64,000 nucleotides of DNA from Candidatus Chloroploca asiatica (GCF_002532075.1 NZ_LYXE01000063.1:248001-312000), one strand, 5' to 3'; counted from the first letter of the stretch, positions 1-8,643 are shown. Made by a program: numbers and translations. Notes: generated by a model from the letters alone, not told the origin.

Positions 1-762
1 GCAGTCCGCATCTGTATCACCTCCGCAGGTCTCTGGTGGGCTATCTTTACGATTTTGCCTCTGATTCGCTTGCGTACCCGGGGTGCCATCAAGCGCCTGC
101 CCCCGGGCGAGCGCTACCTGACGATTGGCTTCAAGCAACTGGCCCATACGTTTAGCCAGATGCGGCACTATCGCCAGACACTGCTCTTTTTGCTGGCCTA
201 CCTGCTCTATAACGATGGCATTCAGGCCGTCATTGCGCTGGCTGCCCTCTTTGGAGCCGAAGAGCTCGGTATGCCCCAGGGCGTGATCATTCAGGCGATC
301 CTGATGGTGCAGTTTGTCGCCTTTTTTGGTGCCCTCGCTTTTGGCTGGCTGGCGCAGCGGATCGGCACCAAGAGGGCGATTATGCTCAGTCTTGTAATCT
401 GGACGGTGGTGGTCACCTATAGTTATGTGATGCCCGCAGGGGTGCCAGCTCAATTTTTCTTGCTTGCCGCAGCGATTGCCGTCGTTCTCGGGGGCAGTCA
501 GGCGCTCAGTCGTTCGCTCTTTTCGCTCATGATCCCGAAGGGGCAGGAAGCCGAATATTTCAGCATTTACGAGATCAGCGAACGTGGCACGAGCTGGCTC
601 GCCCCGCTCTTGTTTGGCCTCGCCTTCCAAATGACGGGCAGTTACCGCATTGCGCTCATCTCGCTGATGGTCTTCTTCATTGCCGGCATTGTCTTGCTCT
701 TCTTTGTCAATGTCCGTCGTGCGATCGAAGAAGTGGGCAATGAAGCCCCAGCCCTGGTGTAA
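1..762 (+). CDS. MFS transporter, UMF1/Atg22-like (5' truncated by window edge)
   Basis: The reading frame is open from the first base of the window to the stop at 760-762, so this is the C-terminal ~253 residues of a longer protein; an apparent TTG start at 55 is inside the gene. About six hydrophobic segments are visible, with a short basic MFS-type loop (LAQRIGTKRA) between two of them. The length of what is left and the weak WWAIF element near the start fit the second half of a ~430-residue UMF1/Atg22-like major facilitator permease. The substrate cannot be told. The gene ends just before a perfect hairpin and faces a minus-strand gene. The MFS call is fairly secure, the subfamily less so. 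Confidence 0.7.
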   Translation, partial: AVRICITSAGLWWAIFTILPLIRLRTRGAIKRLPPGERYLTIGFKQLAHTFSQMRHYRQTLLFLLAYLLYNDGIQAVIALAALFGAEELGMPQGVIIQAILMVQFVAFFGALAFGWLAQRIGTKRAIMLSLVIWTVVVTYSYVMPAGVPAQFFLLAAAIAVVLGGSQALSRSLFSLMIPKGQEAEYFSIYEISERGTSWLAPLLFGLAFQMTGSYRIALISLMVFFIAGIVLLFFVNVRRAIEEVGNEAPALV

Positions 763-768
763 GAATCT

Positions 769-811
769 TTCGTGCCCCCCAAACCCGCTGCGCGGGTTTG
801 GGGGGCACGAA
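769..811. terminator. Perfect 20-bp hairpin between convergent genes
   Basis: Arms 769-788 and 792-811 are perfectly complementary with a 3-base loop (tgc). The GC-rich stem begins with a short T run and ends with a short A run, so it can act in both directions between the MFS gene (plus) and the small membrane protein gene (minus). Its apex is CGC-TGC-GCG, unlike the AGC-N3-GCT apex of most other hairpins in this window. Confidence 0.75.
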
Positions 812-819
812 GAATGAAC

Positions 820-1083
820 TCAACGCCGTCGTCGTTTGGTGCGACGTGGCGGTGCGTTCCCTCGTTGCACCATCGTCTGCCAGGCGGTATCCGTGTCGGG
901 AACCTGCGTCAGTTGCTCATCACTGAACCGGTTGGCCTGGGCATCATTGAGCGACGCCAGCGCCCGCTCATGCTCTTGCTCAGCAGGGCTCCGGCGCACA
1001 AACGTGAACCAGGCATACCAGACGAGGCCAATCAGGCCGATGAGCAACACGGCAGCACCGAAGAAGAACACATACGCACTCAC
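820..1083 (-). CDS. Small single-pass membrane protein
   Basis: An 87-residue protein with one strong hydrophobic segment at about residues 4-28, followed by a polar, charged tail ending in an Arg/Lys-rich stretch (RRTKRRRR). It starts with GTG, and that codon overlaps the TGA stop of the upstream response-regulator gene (gTGA), so translation is probably coupled. It is the last gene before the hairpin at 769-811. I do not recognise a family. The position suggests a role connected with the two-component pair, but nothing in the sequence proves it. It could be a small signalling or anchoring subunit with a cytoplasmic tail. Confidence 0.6.
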   Translation of the reverse strand: MSAYVFFFGAAVLLIGLIGLVWYAWFTFVRRSPAEQEHERALASLNDAQANRFSDEQLTQVPDTDTAWQTMVQRGNAPPRRTKRRRR

Positions 1084-1709
1084 CGCCGACCTTCCTGACG
1101 CAGCTTGAAGAAGATCCCGGCTGCTTCGGTGCGATTGCTCACACCCAGCTTCTGGTAGATATTCTGCAGATGGAATTTGACCGTATTATCGCTGACCTGC
1201 AGGCGCTGGGCGATCTGCGTATTCGTCAACCCCTGAGCCACCAGGTTCAAGACCTCGGCTTCGCGATCGGAGAGATCAGAGGCCGGGCTCGGGCGCTGGC
1301 GGTGTTGCCGTAACCAGCGCTTGGCTGCCTGCGGAAAGACAAGCTGACCCTGGTAGACCTGACGAATACAGGCCAAGGTCTGTTGTGGGGCCTCGGTTTT
1401 GAGCGCAAAGCCATCGGCTTCGGCCTCAAGTGCCGATTGCATCGTATCGCCGTCATAGAAGGCCGAGAGAATCAACACCTTCGCAGGCACATTCGCCGCC
1501 CGGATACTCTGCAGACACGCAATCCCACCAACGGTCGGCATCTGAAGATCGAGCACCACCACATCCGGCGCAAGCGCACGAACTCGTTCGAGCACCTGAT
1601 CGCCGTCACTGGCCGTCCCCACAACCTCCATGTCGCCTTCACTCTCGATCAGCGAACGCAGACCTTCAAGGACAAGCGCATGGTCATCCGCAAGAAAGAC
1701 TTTGATCAT
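1080..1709 (-). CDS. NarL/LuxR-family response regulator
   Basis: A 209-residue two-domain regulator. The receiver domain (about 1-120) has the acidic pair D8-D9 and phosphoacceptor D54 in the context VVVLDLQMPTVGG. The C-terminal LuxR-type helix-turn-helix (about 145-205) contains LSDREAEVLNLVAQGLTN and the recognition helix VSDNTVKFHLQNIYQKLGV. The start at 1709 is chosen because the receiver begins at once there (MIKVFLADDH); the longer frame to 1748 adds unrelated residues. The start lies 26 bases inside the upstream kinase gene, and the stop overlaps the start of the next gene. By family knowledge it binds DNA once phosphorylated, here most likely by the kinase encoded just upstream. The target genes are not identifiable. 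Confidence 0.92.
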   Translation of the reverse strand: MIKVFLADDHALVLEGLRSLIESEGDMEVVGTASDGDQVLERVRALAPDVVVLDLQMPTVGGIACLQSIRAANVPAKVLILSAFYDGDTMQSALEAEADGFALKTEAPQQTLACIRQVYQGQLVFPQAAKRWLRQHRQRPSPASDLSDREAEVLNLVAQGLTNTQIAQRLQVSDNTVKFHLQNIYQKLGVSNRTEAAGIFFKLRQEGRR

Positions 1710-2397
1710 TGTCACCACATGGCACGATAACCCGCACACACGTCCCAAGACCAGGGCTACTCTCGATCATAAAGGTACCCCCGAGCAGACTCACCCGTTC
1801 ACGCATCCCTTGCAGCCCAAAATGACCAGTAAGCGCCTGCTGCAACACCGACGAAGCATCAAAGCCACAGCCATTGTCGCGTACTTCCATGATCACATTG
1901 TGACCCTTGCAACGCAGACTCACCGTATGATGATCGGCTTCGCCATGGCGTACCGCATTCGAAAGCGCCTCTTGCAAGATACGATAGAAGCTGATCTTTA
2001 CGGGCAAAGGTACCGCAGGCAGTTCACCCTCAAGCTTAAGACAGACTGGATTACCCGTCAATTCCTCGTGCTGGATCACTAACCCTTCAAGGATGGCAAC
2101 CAGGTCACGGCGTTCAAATTCAGGCGGACGAAACGCACCCATAAAGGTACGGATCTCATTGAGCGCATTCTCAAGCAGAGTAACACTGCGCCTGATCCGT
2201 TCGAGTTCATCTAAAGCGGGATCAGGGCTTTGCACCATCCGGCGTTGCACAACATAGAGTTGTGAGAGCGCGGCAAAAATATTTTGCACCGGGCCATCAT
2301 GAATGTCAAGAATGATCCGGCCTACCTCACGCTCGGCAATTTCGAGAAAGCGCCCCGATGGTTCCTGAATGCGATTAGGATAGTGATCAATGCTCAT
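1684..2397 (-). CDS. Soluble sensor histidine kinase (HisKA_3 type)
   Basis: A 237-residue kinase with no transmembrane segment and almost no N-terminal extension. The dimerisation/phosphoacceptor helix carries H33 in the motif ILDIHDGPVQN typical of NarX/DegS-like kinases. The ATPase domain shows the N box (LSNAVRHGEAD), the G1 box (VRDNGCGFD) and the G2 box (GHFGLQGMRERV). The start at 2397 follows a -10-like element by about 30 bases; a longer frame to 2436 would begin upstream of that element. It overlaps the downstream regulator gene by 26 bases. With no sensor domain of its own, it must take input through a partner, the cytoplasm or the small membrane protein encoded downstream. That last point is an inference. 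Confidence 0.88.
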   Translation of the reverse strand: MSIDHYPNRIQEPSGRFLEIAEREVGRIILDIHDGPVQNIFAALSQLYVVQRRMVQSPDPALDELERIRRSVTLLENALNEIRTFMGAFRPPEFERRDLVAILEGLVIQHEELTGNPVCLKLEGELPAVPLPVKISFYRILQEALSNAVRHGEADHHTVSLRCKGHNVIMEVRDNGCGFDASSVLQQALTGHFGLQGMRERVSLLGGTFMIESSPGLGTCVRVIVPCGDNDQSLSCG

Positions 2398-2427
2398 GGC
2401 CGCACTGCCTTTCACTGGATGCCATGT

Positions 2428-2433
2428 AGTATA
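2428..2433 (-). promoter_or_regulatory. Candidate -10 element for the two-component operon
   Basis: On the minus strand TATACT lies about 31 bases upstream of the chosen kinase start. A TTGATC hexamer lies upstream but at a spacing near 20, longer than usual. This suggests that the kinase-regulator-membrane protein set can be expressed apart from the upstream AceE-like gene. Confidence 0.35.
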
Positions 2434-2499
2434 CACCCGGCAGTCACAGCCACGATCAAGAAAATGGTTTCATGCGCTCTACAGGGTGTTGAGAAATGG

Positions 2500-4911
2500 C
2501 TACCACCCTGCTGTGGGCACCAGCATACGATCAACGGCCGCAAACCCCGCCTTGATAATGCCTTCGACATCAAGCCCAAACGCTCGATAGAGTTCATCAC
2601 GTGTACCCGACTGACCAAAGGCATCCACGCCCAGCGCAAGCACCGGCGCACCATAGATGCTACCGAGCCAGGCCAGTGCGTGTGACGCAGCATCATGCAC
2701 AGTCACAAACGGTGCCGTCGCTTCATCGGGCGGAATCAGCCAGGTCAGGTCATCTCCAGCACGCCAGGCTTCATAGAGCCGCCGCGGACTCGGCAGGTTG
2801 AGCACATTGACCGCAACGCCCTCGCGACGCAGGTAGTCAGCTGCAGCCACCACTTCGGGCATCACCGCGCCCGCTGCCGCCAGTTGCAAGACCGGGGCCT
2901 CAGGGTGATCCGCATGATCACGGCGGTCAATCAGTCGATACCCGCCCGCCAGCACCTGACGCCGCAACTCGGCTCGCCCAAGCCGTTGTAGCGCTGGTTC
3001 AAGCAACCCCTGATCAAGTGGTCGCGTCGAAAGACGTAAATAGGTCGCCCGACCCTGCTCGCGATCACAACACTGCTTGAGTCCTTCCAGCAGCGTCCAG
3101 ACCAACTCGACCGCAAAGCAAGGCTCAAAACTATGCAAATTGGGCAACTCGATGCCGAGCGAAGGCGTGACGGTTGACTGGTGCGCACCACCCTCGGGGG
3201 CAAGCGTAATGCCCGAGGGGGTGCCGGCCACGACAAACTTTGCCCCCGTATAGAGCCCGTAAATCAAGGCATCAAGCCCCCGACACACAAATGGGTCATA
3301 GACGGTACCAATCGGCAACAGGATCTCGTCAAGCAACTCGTGGCTCAAGCCAAACATGCCTAGCAGCATAAACAGGTTCATCTCGGAGATGCCCAGTTCA
3401 ATGTGCTGACCCGAAGGGCCACGTTTCCAGCGGAGCAACCGATAAACCTCGGCGCTCTCGAAATCAGGTTCTTCGGTGGGCGCATAGACCCCGGTCTTAT
3501 TGATCCAACCCGAAAGATTCGTTGACACCGAGACATCCGGCGAGGTCGTCACAATGCGTTCACGCAGCCCTGGCACCTCGCTCAGACGCATTAACGCACG
3601 CCCAAAACTCTCCTGCGTACTTGTCTGTCCAGTCGCCAGCACCTCAAGATCATCAGGAATTGTTGCCGCAACGGCTGTCAGCCGCTCACGCGCCCCCGAA
3701 GACGCCGCGTGTGGCCCATACAGACGCTGCGCAACGGCAGCACACAACTGCCCTTCGGGGCTAGCAGGCTCAAAACCGGCCCAGAGCGCCTCAGCCTTGA
3801 TGCCAAGGTCTTCACGAAGCGTCTCGATCTGCTCAGTTGTCAGCAACTGCGAGTGATTCAACGGATGCCCGGCAATCGGCAACCCCCACCCCTTGATCGT
3901 ATAGGCAAAAATGATCGTCGGGCGACGCGGTGCTTCATCAGCCTGGGCCAGTGTTGCCAGCAGTTCTTCGAGATCGTGACCGCCCAGATTCGCCAGAATC
4001 TGCGGCAATTCAGCATCAGGAATATCAGCCAGCAACGTCGCCAGCGCCGGATCATCGCCAAGCAAACGCGGGCGAAGTTCCGCCCCCGGCAAGCGAATCA
4101 GCGCCTGATACTCCTCATTGCGCATCTCATCAATGCGTTGCCGAAGCGCCGCGCCACCCTCACGGGCAAAGAGCGCCTGCAAGCGACGTCCATACTTCGC
4201 CTCGAGCACACGCCAGCCACTCTCGGCAAAGAGACGTTTGAGATGAGCCGCCCGAATCCCGGGCACAACCCGATCGAGGCTCTGTCGATTGAGATCAACG
4301 ATCCAGAGCAAATGCTCAAGACCGGCGAGGGCCGGATCAAGAATCGCTTCCCAGACATTGCCCTCATCGAGTTCCGCATCACCAACAAGGGCCACAAAAC
4401 GACGGGTATCAGGTGCGCCAAAATGGGCGGCCGCATAGCGCCCAGCGAGGGCCGCAAATGCAGGCGCGACCGCACCAAGCCCAACCGAACCCGTTGAAAA
4501 ATCGACGTGGTCAGGATCTTTGGTCCGCGATGGATAGGCCTGTAACCCACCGAAAGAGCGCAGCGTCGGCAGATAGTGTTCGGGCAACTGACCAAGCAGA
4601 TACTGGATCGCATGAAAGACCGGTGAAGCATGGGGCTTGACCGCCACCCGATCACCAGGACGCAAATAGTGGAAATAGAGTGCCGTCAAGATCGAAATCA
4701 TCGAAGCTGAGGAAGCCTGATGACCACCAACCTTGGTGCCATCATGATTTGGGCGTACATAATTGGCATGATGGACAATGCACGTAGACAACCAGAGAAT
4801 CCGTTGCTGCACCCGTTCAAGGGTCGCAAGCTCATCTGCGGATACAACCGGAGCCAGTGGCGTATCCACTGACACCGCATCTGCCGGGCGGCGCTGCCTG
4901 GAAGTTGTCAT
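2500..4911 (-). CDS. AceE-like thiamine-diphosphate enzyme (pyruvate dehydrogenase E1 / transketolase superfamily)
   Basis: An 803-residue protein with the domain order of homodimeric pyruvate dehydrogenase E1. The N-terminal ThDP domain has GGHQASSASM (about 62-71), the cofactor motif GDAELDEGNVWEA (177-189) with its Asn near 208, and the loop YTIKGWGLPIAGHPLNHSQL. The middle pyrimidine-binding domain has FVVAGTPSGITLAPEGGAHQ. A transketolase-type C-terminal domain follows. It is somewhat shorter than E. coli AceE (~887). By family it would decarboxylate a 2-oxoacid or transfer a ketol group. No E2 or E3 gene is nearby. Its start overlaps the stop of a glycosyltransferase gene (ATGA), an odd partner. 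The substrate is uncertain. Confidence 0.78.
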   Translation of the reverse strand: MTTSRQRRPADAVSVDTPLAPVVSADELATLERVQQRILWLSTCIVHHANYVRPNHDGTKVGGHQASSASMISILTALYFHYLRPGDRVAVKPHASPVFHAIQYLLGQLPEHYLPTLRSFGGLQAYPSRTKDPDHVDFSTGSVGLGAVAPAFAALAGRYAAAHFGAPDTRRFVALVGDAELDEGNVWEAILDPALAGLEHLLWIVDLNRQSLDRVVPGIRAAHLKRLFAESGWRVLEAKYGRRLQALFAREGGAALRQRIDEMRNEEYQALIRLPGAELRPRLLGDDPALATLLADIPDAELPQILANLGGHDLEELLATLAQADEAPRRPTIIFAYTIKGWGLPIAGHPLNHSQLLTTEQIETLREDLGIKAEALWAGFEPASPEGQLCAAVAQRLYGPHAASSGARERLTAVAATIPDDLEVLATGQTSTQESFGRALMRLSEVPGLRERIVTTSPDVSVSTNLSGWINKTGVYAPTEEPDFESAEVYRLLRWKRGPSGQHIELGISEMNLFMLLGMFGLSHELLDEILLPIGTVYDPFVCRGLDALIYGLYTGAKFVVAGTPSGITLAPEGGAHQSTVTPSLGIELPNLHSFEPCFAVELVWTLLEGLKQCCDREQGRATYLRLSTRPLDQGLLEPALQRLGRAELRRQVLAGGYRLIDRRDHADHPEAPVLQLAAAGAVMPEVVAAADYLRREGVAVNVLNLPSPRRLYEAWRAGDDLTWLIPPDEATAPFVTVHDAASHALAWLGSIYGAPVLALGVDAFGQSGTRDELYRAFGLDVEGIIKAGFAAVDRMLVPTAGW

Positions 4912-6164
4912 CGTCGTTTCCGTTCGTTGGCTACTGGTTCACTCACCTGCTGATACAATTGATTGAGCGAGGCAATGCTTGCGTCCCAATCATAGTGATC
5001 GACCACATGAGCCCGCCCGGCGGCCCCGAGTGTCCGTCCCAGTTCGGGATCGTGCATCAAGCGGATCACCGCCTCGGCAAAGGCCTGGGGTCGATCCGCA
5101 ATCAAGAGATGCTTGCCATTGCGCAGCCCGGCAATGCCCTCGACCGCCATAGAGGTCGCCACCACCGGAGCCTCCATAGACAGTGCCTCGAGCAACTTGA
5201 GACGCGAGCCGCCGCCAATGCGCATCGGGACAACAAAGACCGCAGCCCCATCAATATAAGGGGCGACACTGGGCACCTCACCAATTAATTCCACCTCATC
5301 GCTTGCCAGCGTCTGCACAACGCGCCCTGGGGCGCGGCCAACAACCAGAAGGCGCACCCCGCGGCGTTTCTGCCGCAGCAGAGGCAGAACTTCAGCCGTA
5401 AACCAGCGCAGGGCATCAAGATTTGGTCGATAGTCAAGCGCACCCACAAAGACCATAGTCGAGGAACCGAGATCGCCCCGTACAGCCCCAGGACGGATGC
5501 GCGCCGTATCAACGCCATTGGGCACAACCGCCAGTTTCGACGCAGCCGCAGGCACCAGGCGTTGCAACGCAGCACGATCCTGCTCTGAGACAACAAGCAC
5601 ATGGTCAAACGCCCGCAGCAGGCGTCGTTCATAGCGCGACAACTTACGCCACTGCACCAACGAATAGATCCCCGCAACGAGCCTGCCAGGTGGAAGCGCG
5701 AAACCACCCTTCAAATCAGCAAGCGCAGCGCGGCGCTGCAACAAATATTCAGCATTGAACTGATCAAGCACGATCCGCTGCGTCAGATCGCGTGCCATCA
5801 GCGCATAATGAGCCATCTCGATACTCTCGGCCTGCACCACATCATAATGTTCCGCCGCCAGCAACCGGCTCAGCGCCTCTGCATACGGCTGGCTACGATT
5901 CCGTAGGGCCATATCGGGCAACGGCGCAGCCAGCGTAGTCACAGCACGACGCAGCATCGAGCGCGGGGGCGGGCCATGCACGGTCACCACACTATAACGT
6001 TCGCGCAACGGTGCCAGTGCCGCAGCCGCAGCCGCATTGGGGGCAAACGTCAACAAGGTCAGATCATGATGCATCGCAAGACCGCGGGCCAGATGAAAAA
6101 CCCGCAAGGCCCCACCACTACGCGGCGGGAAAGGAGGATACGGGGCAAGCAGTAAAATCTTCAT
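4908..6164 (-). CDS. Glycosyltransferase, GT4 family (GT-B fold)
   Basis: A 418-residue GT-B enzyme. The N-terminal half opens with MKILLLAPYPPFPPRSGGA, the glycine-rich acceptor-domain start seen in GT4 enzymes, including exosortase-associated sugar transferases. The C-terminal donor domain carries VVFVGALDYRPN (about 222-235) and the E-x7-E-like region RIGGGSRLKLLEALSMEAP. No membrane segment is evident. The stop overlaps the start of the AceE-like gene by four bases (ATGA). It is first in this minus-strand set; the gap upstream holds a hairpin that terminates the next gene. It probably adds a hexose to a surface glycan or lipid; donor and acceptor are unknown. Confidence 0.85.
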   Translation of the reverse strand: MKILLLAPYPPFPPRSGGALRVFHLARGLAMHHDLTLLTFAPNAAAAAALAPLRERYSVVTVHGPPPRSMLRRAVTTLAAPLPDMALRNRSQPYAEALSRLLAAEHYDVVQAESIEMAHYALMARDLTQRIVLDQFNAEYLLQRRAALADLKGGFALPPGRLVAGIYSLVQWRKLSRYERRLLRAFDHVLVVSEQDRAALQRLVPAAASKLAVVPNGVDTARIRPGAVRGDLGSSTMVFVGALDYRPNLDALRWFTAEVLPLLRQKRRGVRLLVVGRAPGRVVQTLASDEVELIGEVPSVAPYIDGAAVFVVPMRIGGGSRLKLLEALSMEAPVVATSMAVEGIAGLRNGKHLLIADRPQAFAEAVIRLMHDPELGRTLGAAGRAHVVDHYDWDASIASLNQLYQQVSEPVANERKRR

Positions 6165-6244
6165 CGCTACCCTTCTGTCTGGGGTCAGCCGGAACCAGCA
6201 TGATCATACCATAGCTAGCGTGATTGCCCAAACAGGGGAGATTC

Positions 6245-6289
6245 AAGTTGGTCAAAAACGCCAGCTACGCTGGCGTTTTTGACCAACTT
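6245..6289. terminator. Perfect 21-bp hairpin, AGC-tac-GCT apex
   Basis: Arms 6245-6265 and 6269-6289 match perfectly, loop tac. It lies just after the stop of the minus-strand stress-protein gene and about 80 bases upstream of the glycosyltransferase start, so it can end the former transcript. It belongs to the AGC-N3-GCT apex family. Confidence 0.75.
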
Positions 6290-6308
6290 AAAACAGCCCC
6301 CTGGGAGC

Positions 6309-6869
6309 CTACGCTCGTGCAGTCATCCGACGCAGACCAGCCGGAGGATCGACCCGAGCAATTTCAAAAGGACTGCAGGTTTTGATGATAGCAAACGCCG
6401 TATCAACGGCTGCGGGGGTCGACGCACTGGTCGACACCTGCGGTCGGCGCTGAATTTCACCACGCGCAGCGGCCTTCTCAGCCGCACTGCCCAGCAGATA
6501 CGCAACCGGAATGCCAGCCAGAAAACCGAGGACAATGCCAATGACCAGGGCAACCCCGAGCCAGGTCAGCGCGACAGCAAGGGTCGTCGGAAAGTTTGCC
6601 AGCATACCCATATTCCGGTTTTCGGGAAAGACCCCATAAATCAACCCAAGCAAACCACCGAGCGCACCGATGGTCACCATCCCACCCAGGGTCGAGACCA
6701 GAATGGTCTTGATGCGAAACCATTCAACTGTCTCGCCAAGACCAAGGTACGCACCAGCACCATCGTCACTCATCCCGACCGTCACCTCACCAAAACCAGC
6801 CTCTCGCAAACGGGACGCCGCCAGTTGGGCTTGCGCCTGGTCAGTAAAGGTTGCCATCACCATTGCCAT
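6309..6869 (-). CDS. DUF1269/YflT-like general stress membrane protein
   Basis: A 186-residue protein. The first ~50 residues form a small alpha/beta module (FTDQAQAQLAASRLREAGF) like the N terminus of general-stress protein 17M/YflT. Two hydrophobic segments follow (about 60-85 and 100-130), rich in Gly and Ala, and then a polar tail. The start at 6869 is preceded by GGAGCA at good spacing; frames further upstream would begin in unrelated sequence. It is transcribed divergently from amt and ends in a hairpin. Its role is probably in envelope stress or osmotic response, by family resemblance only. Another DUF1269-like gene lies at 51360-51848. Confidence 0.6.
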   Translation of the reverse strand: MAMVMATFTDQAQAQLAASRLREAGFGEVTVGMSDDGAGAYLGLGETVEWFRIKTILVSTLGGMVTIGALGGLLGLIYGVFPENRNMGMLANFPTTLAVALTWLGVALVIGIVLGFLAGIPVAYLLGSAAEKAAARGEIQRRPQVSTSASTPAAVDTAFAIIKTCSPFEIARVDPPAGLRRMTARA

Positions 6870-7029
6870 GGCACGTGCTCCTTGCCCATACGGGCTTGCC
6901 GGCAAGCAGACGTAGCTCGCCACCATTGCCTCTATTGTACCGCGTCTGGATACGGTTGTGTGCAGCCAACATGAACGACTTGTACAAAAGATCCAGCTTT
7001 CGTTCGAATGATTTTGGATGCCTTGACTC

Positions 7030-7057
7030 TTGATACAACAGGGCATTCTGTTAACAT
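7030..7057 (+). promoter_or_regulatory. Candidate sigma-70 promoter of amt
   Basis: TTGATA at 7030-7035, a 16-base spacer and TAACAT at 7052-7057. Initiation near 7064 would give an amt leader of about 245 bases. Confidence 0.4.
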
Positions 7058-7222
7058 AGTTATTATCTAGCAACCAAACAAGACAGATATTTCAGGCCAT
7101 GTGCGCCAACATGCGTAAGGGGGTGAGTACTACGTTCGCTACCCGCTCTGCAACGTCGCAGCGCCGGGGGTGAGCTGCTCTAACGAGACACAACTATCGC
7201 TGAGTAGCGTACTTCCGAAGTC

Positions 7223-7276
7223 GACCGGATGGATTTCTCTCGTATGTCTCATAAGTTTCACGCATCCGAACTGGTC
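7223..7276 (+). promoter_or_regulatory. Structured element in the amt 5' leader
   Basis: GACC 7223-7226 can pair with GGTC 7273-7276, and GGATG 7227-7231 with CATCC 7263-7267, leaving a 5-base bulge. The helix ends about 20 bases before the amt ribosome binding site (AAGGAG, about 7296-7301), so it could affect translation. Function is unproven. Confidence 0.3.
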
Positions 7277-7309
7277 ACAAGCTGCATATGTTGTTAAGGA
7301 GTGTTCAGA

Positions 7310-8629
7310 ATGGAAGAGATGGTAGTTGCGCTTGATACGATGTGGTTGTTGTTGGCAGCGTTCCTTGTCTTCTTCATGCAGGCCGGGTTTGCCTTGCTGG
7401 AAGCCGGGGCGACGCGCTCAAAAAATGCTGTCAACATTTTGATGAAAAACTTGATGGACTTCTGCATCGCAGCGCTGACCTTCTGGATGATCGGCTGGGG
7501 TTTTGCCTATGGTGCCTCAGCAGGTGGTTTTATCGGTGTCGATCAGTTCTTCCTCGGTTATGATGCAGCTGAGGCTGGTGGCGTACCAATCCTGGCAAGC
7601 TGGCTCTTCCAGGTGGTCTTTGCTGGCACTGCGGCAACGATTGTCTCTGGGGCCCTGGCCGAGCGCACAAAGTTCTCGTCCTACCTGATTGTCAGCGCGG
7701 TGATGGCCGTGCTCATCTATCCGGTGGTGGTTCACTGGGTCTGGAGTGGCGCAGGCTGGCTGAGTGATCTTGGGTTCACCGATTTCGCCGGCAGTACGGT
7801 CGTTCACAGCGTCGGCGGGTGGGCTGCCTTGATGGGTGCGATTGTGCTCGGCGCACGCATCGGTCGCTTCTCGAAGGATGGCAAATCCCAGCCGATTCCT
7901 GGACACAACATCTCGCTGGTCGGTCTTGGTGTCTTCATTCTCTGGCTCGGCTGGTTCGGCTTCAATCCTGGGAGCCAGCTGGCACTCTCGTCACAGGCTG
8001 ATGCCAATGCGGTAGCACTGGTTGCCGTCAATACAACCCTTGCGGCCGCTGCTGCTGCTGTTGCAACCATTATCTTCACCTGGATTCGTACGGGCAAGCC
8101 TGATCCCAATCTGACCCTCAACAGTGTCATCGGTGGTCTGGTGGCGATTACTGCCCCATGTGCCTTTGTCACCCCGGTGGGCGCCGTGATTATCGGCCTG
8201 GTCGCTGGCCCGCTCCTGGTCTTCTCGACCTCGTGGCTTGAGTCGCTGAAGATTGACGACCCGGTCGGCGCAGTGCCTGCCCACCTGGTCAATGGTGTCT
8301 GGGGCACCCTGGCACTTGGTCTCTTTGCCGCCATCGAGGGCAACACCGGCACGCTTGGCCTCTTCTACGGTGGTGGCATGGCCCTTCTGATCGCCCAGGC
8401 GATTGGGGTGGTCGCGGTTGGCGTCTGGACGGTGGTGCTCTCGGGTGCGCTGTTCTATGCACTCAAGGCCACCATCGGTCTGCGCGTCAGCAAAGAGGAA
8501 GAGGAACTCGGCCTCGACCTTGGCGAGCACGGTGTCGCAGCCTATCCTGACTTTATCCCGACCCCGACCCCGGGTATGGCCCCGCCTGCGCCCCCTTCCG
8601 GTGGTGTCAGCCGCGCTCCAGCCAAGTAA
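7310..8629 (+). CDS. amt: Ammonium transporter, Amt family
   Basis: A 439-residue protein with 11 expected membrane segments that carries ammonium across the inner membrane. Key pore residues are visible: D158 in TDFAGSTVVHSVGG, and the twin histidines H166 and H325 (VPAHLVNGVWGTLALGL), matching E. coli AmtB D160, H168 and H318. The C-terminal cytoplasmic tail ends in a Pro-rich stretch. The start at 7310 follows AAGGAG by about 8 bases; the GTG at 7301 lies within that ribosome binding site. A PII (glnK) gene, often the next gene, is absent. glnA lies nearby on the opposite strand. A 26-bp hairpin follows. Confidence 0.96.
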   Translation: MEEMVVALDTMWLLLAAFLVFFMQAGFALLEAGATRSKNAVNILMKNLMDFCIAALTFWMIGWGFAYGASAGGFIGVDQFFLGYDAAEAGGVPILASWLFQVVFAGTAATIVSGALAERTKFSSYLIVSAVMAVLIYPVVVHWVWSGAGWLSDLGFTDFAGSTVVHSVGGWAALMGAIVLGARIGRFSKDGKSQPIPGHNISLVGLGVFILWLGWFGFNPGSQLALSSQADANAVALVAVNTTLAAAAAAVATIIFTWIRTGKPDPNLTLNSVIGGLVAITAPCAFVTPVGAVIIGLVAGPLLVFSTSWLESLKIDDPVGAVPAHLVNGVWGTLALGLFAAIEGNTGTLGLFYGGGMALLIAQAIGVVAVGVWTVVLSGALFYALKATIGLRVSKEEEELGLDLGEHGVAAYPDFIPTPTPGMAPPAPPSGGVSRAPAK

Positions 8630-8643
8630 CCTTTCTTCACCAT

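Larger units (their letters stand above)
6870..7309. other. 440-base divergent intergenic region with amt promoter and long leader
   Basis: I see no convincing gene here. The region holds the candidate amt promoter (7030-7057) and about 245 bases of leader with a bulged hairpin (7223-7276). A -10-like TACAAT on the minus strand (6934-6939) could serve the stress gene. The leader does not match a riboswitch class I can name. Confidence 0.5.

Noticed and set aside
772-1098. Plus-strand ORF overlapping the small membrane gene
   Set aside because: It begins inside a perfect hairpin and is antisense to a coupled gene set; its composition is not protein-like.
7074-7309. Glutamine riboswitch in the amt leader
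   Set aside because: I looked for the glnA-motif and downstream-peptide cores and did not find them; only a generic helix is supported.
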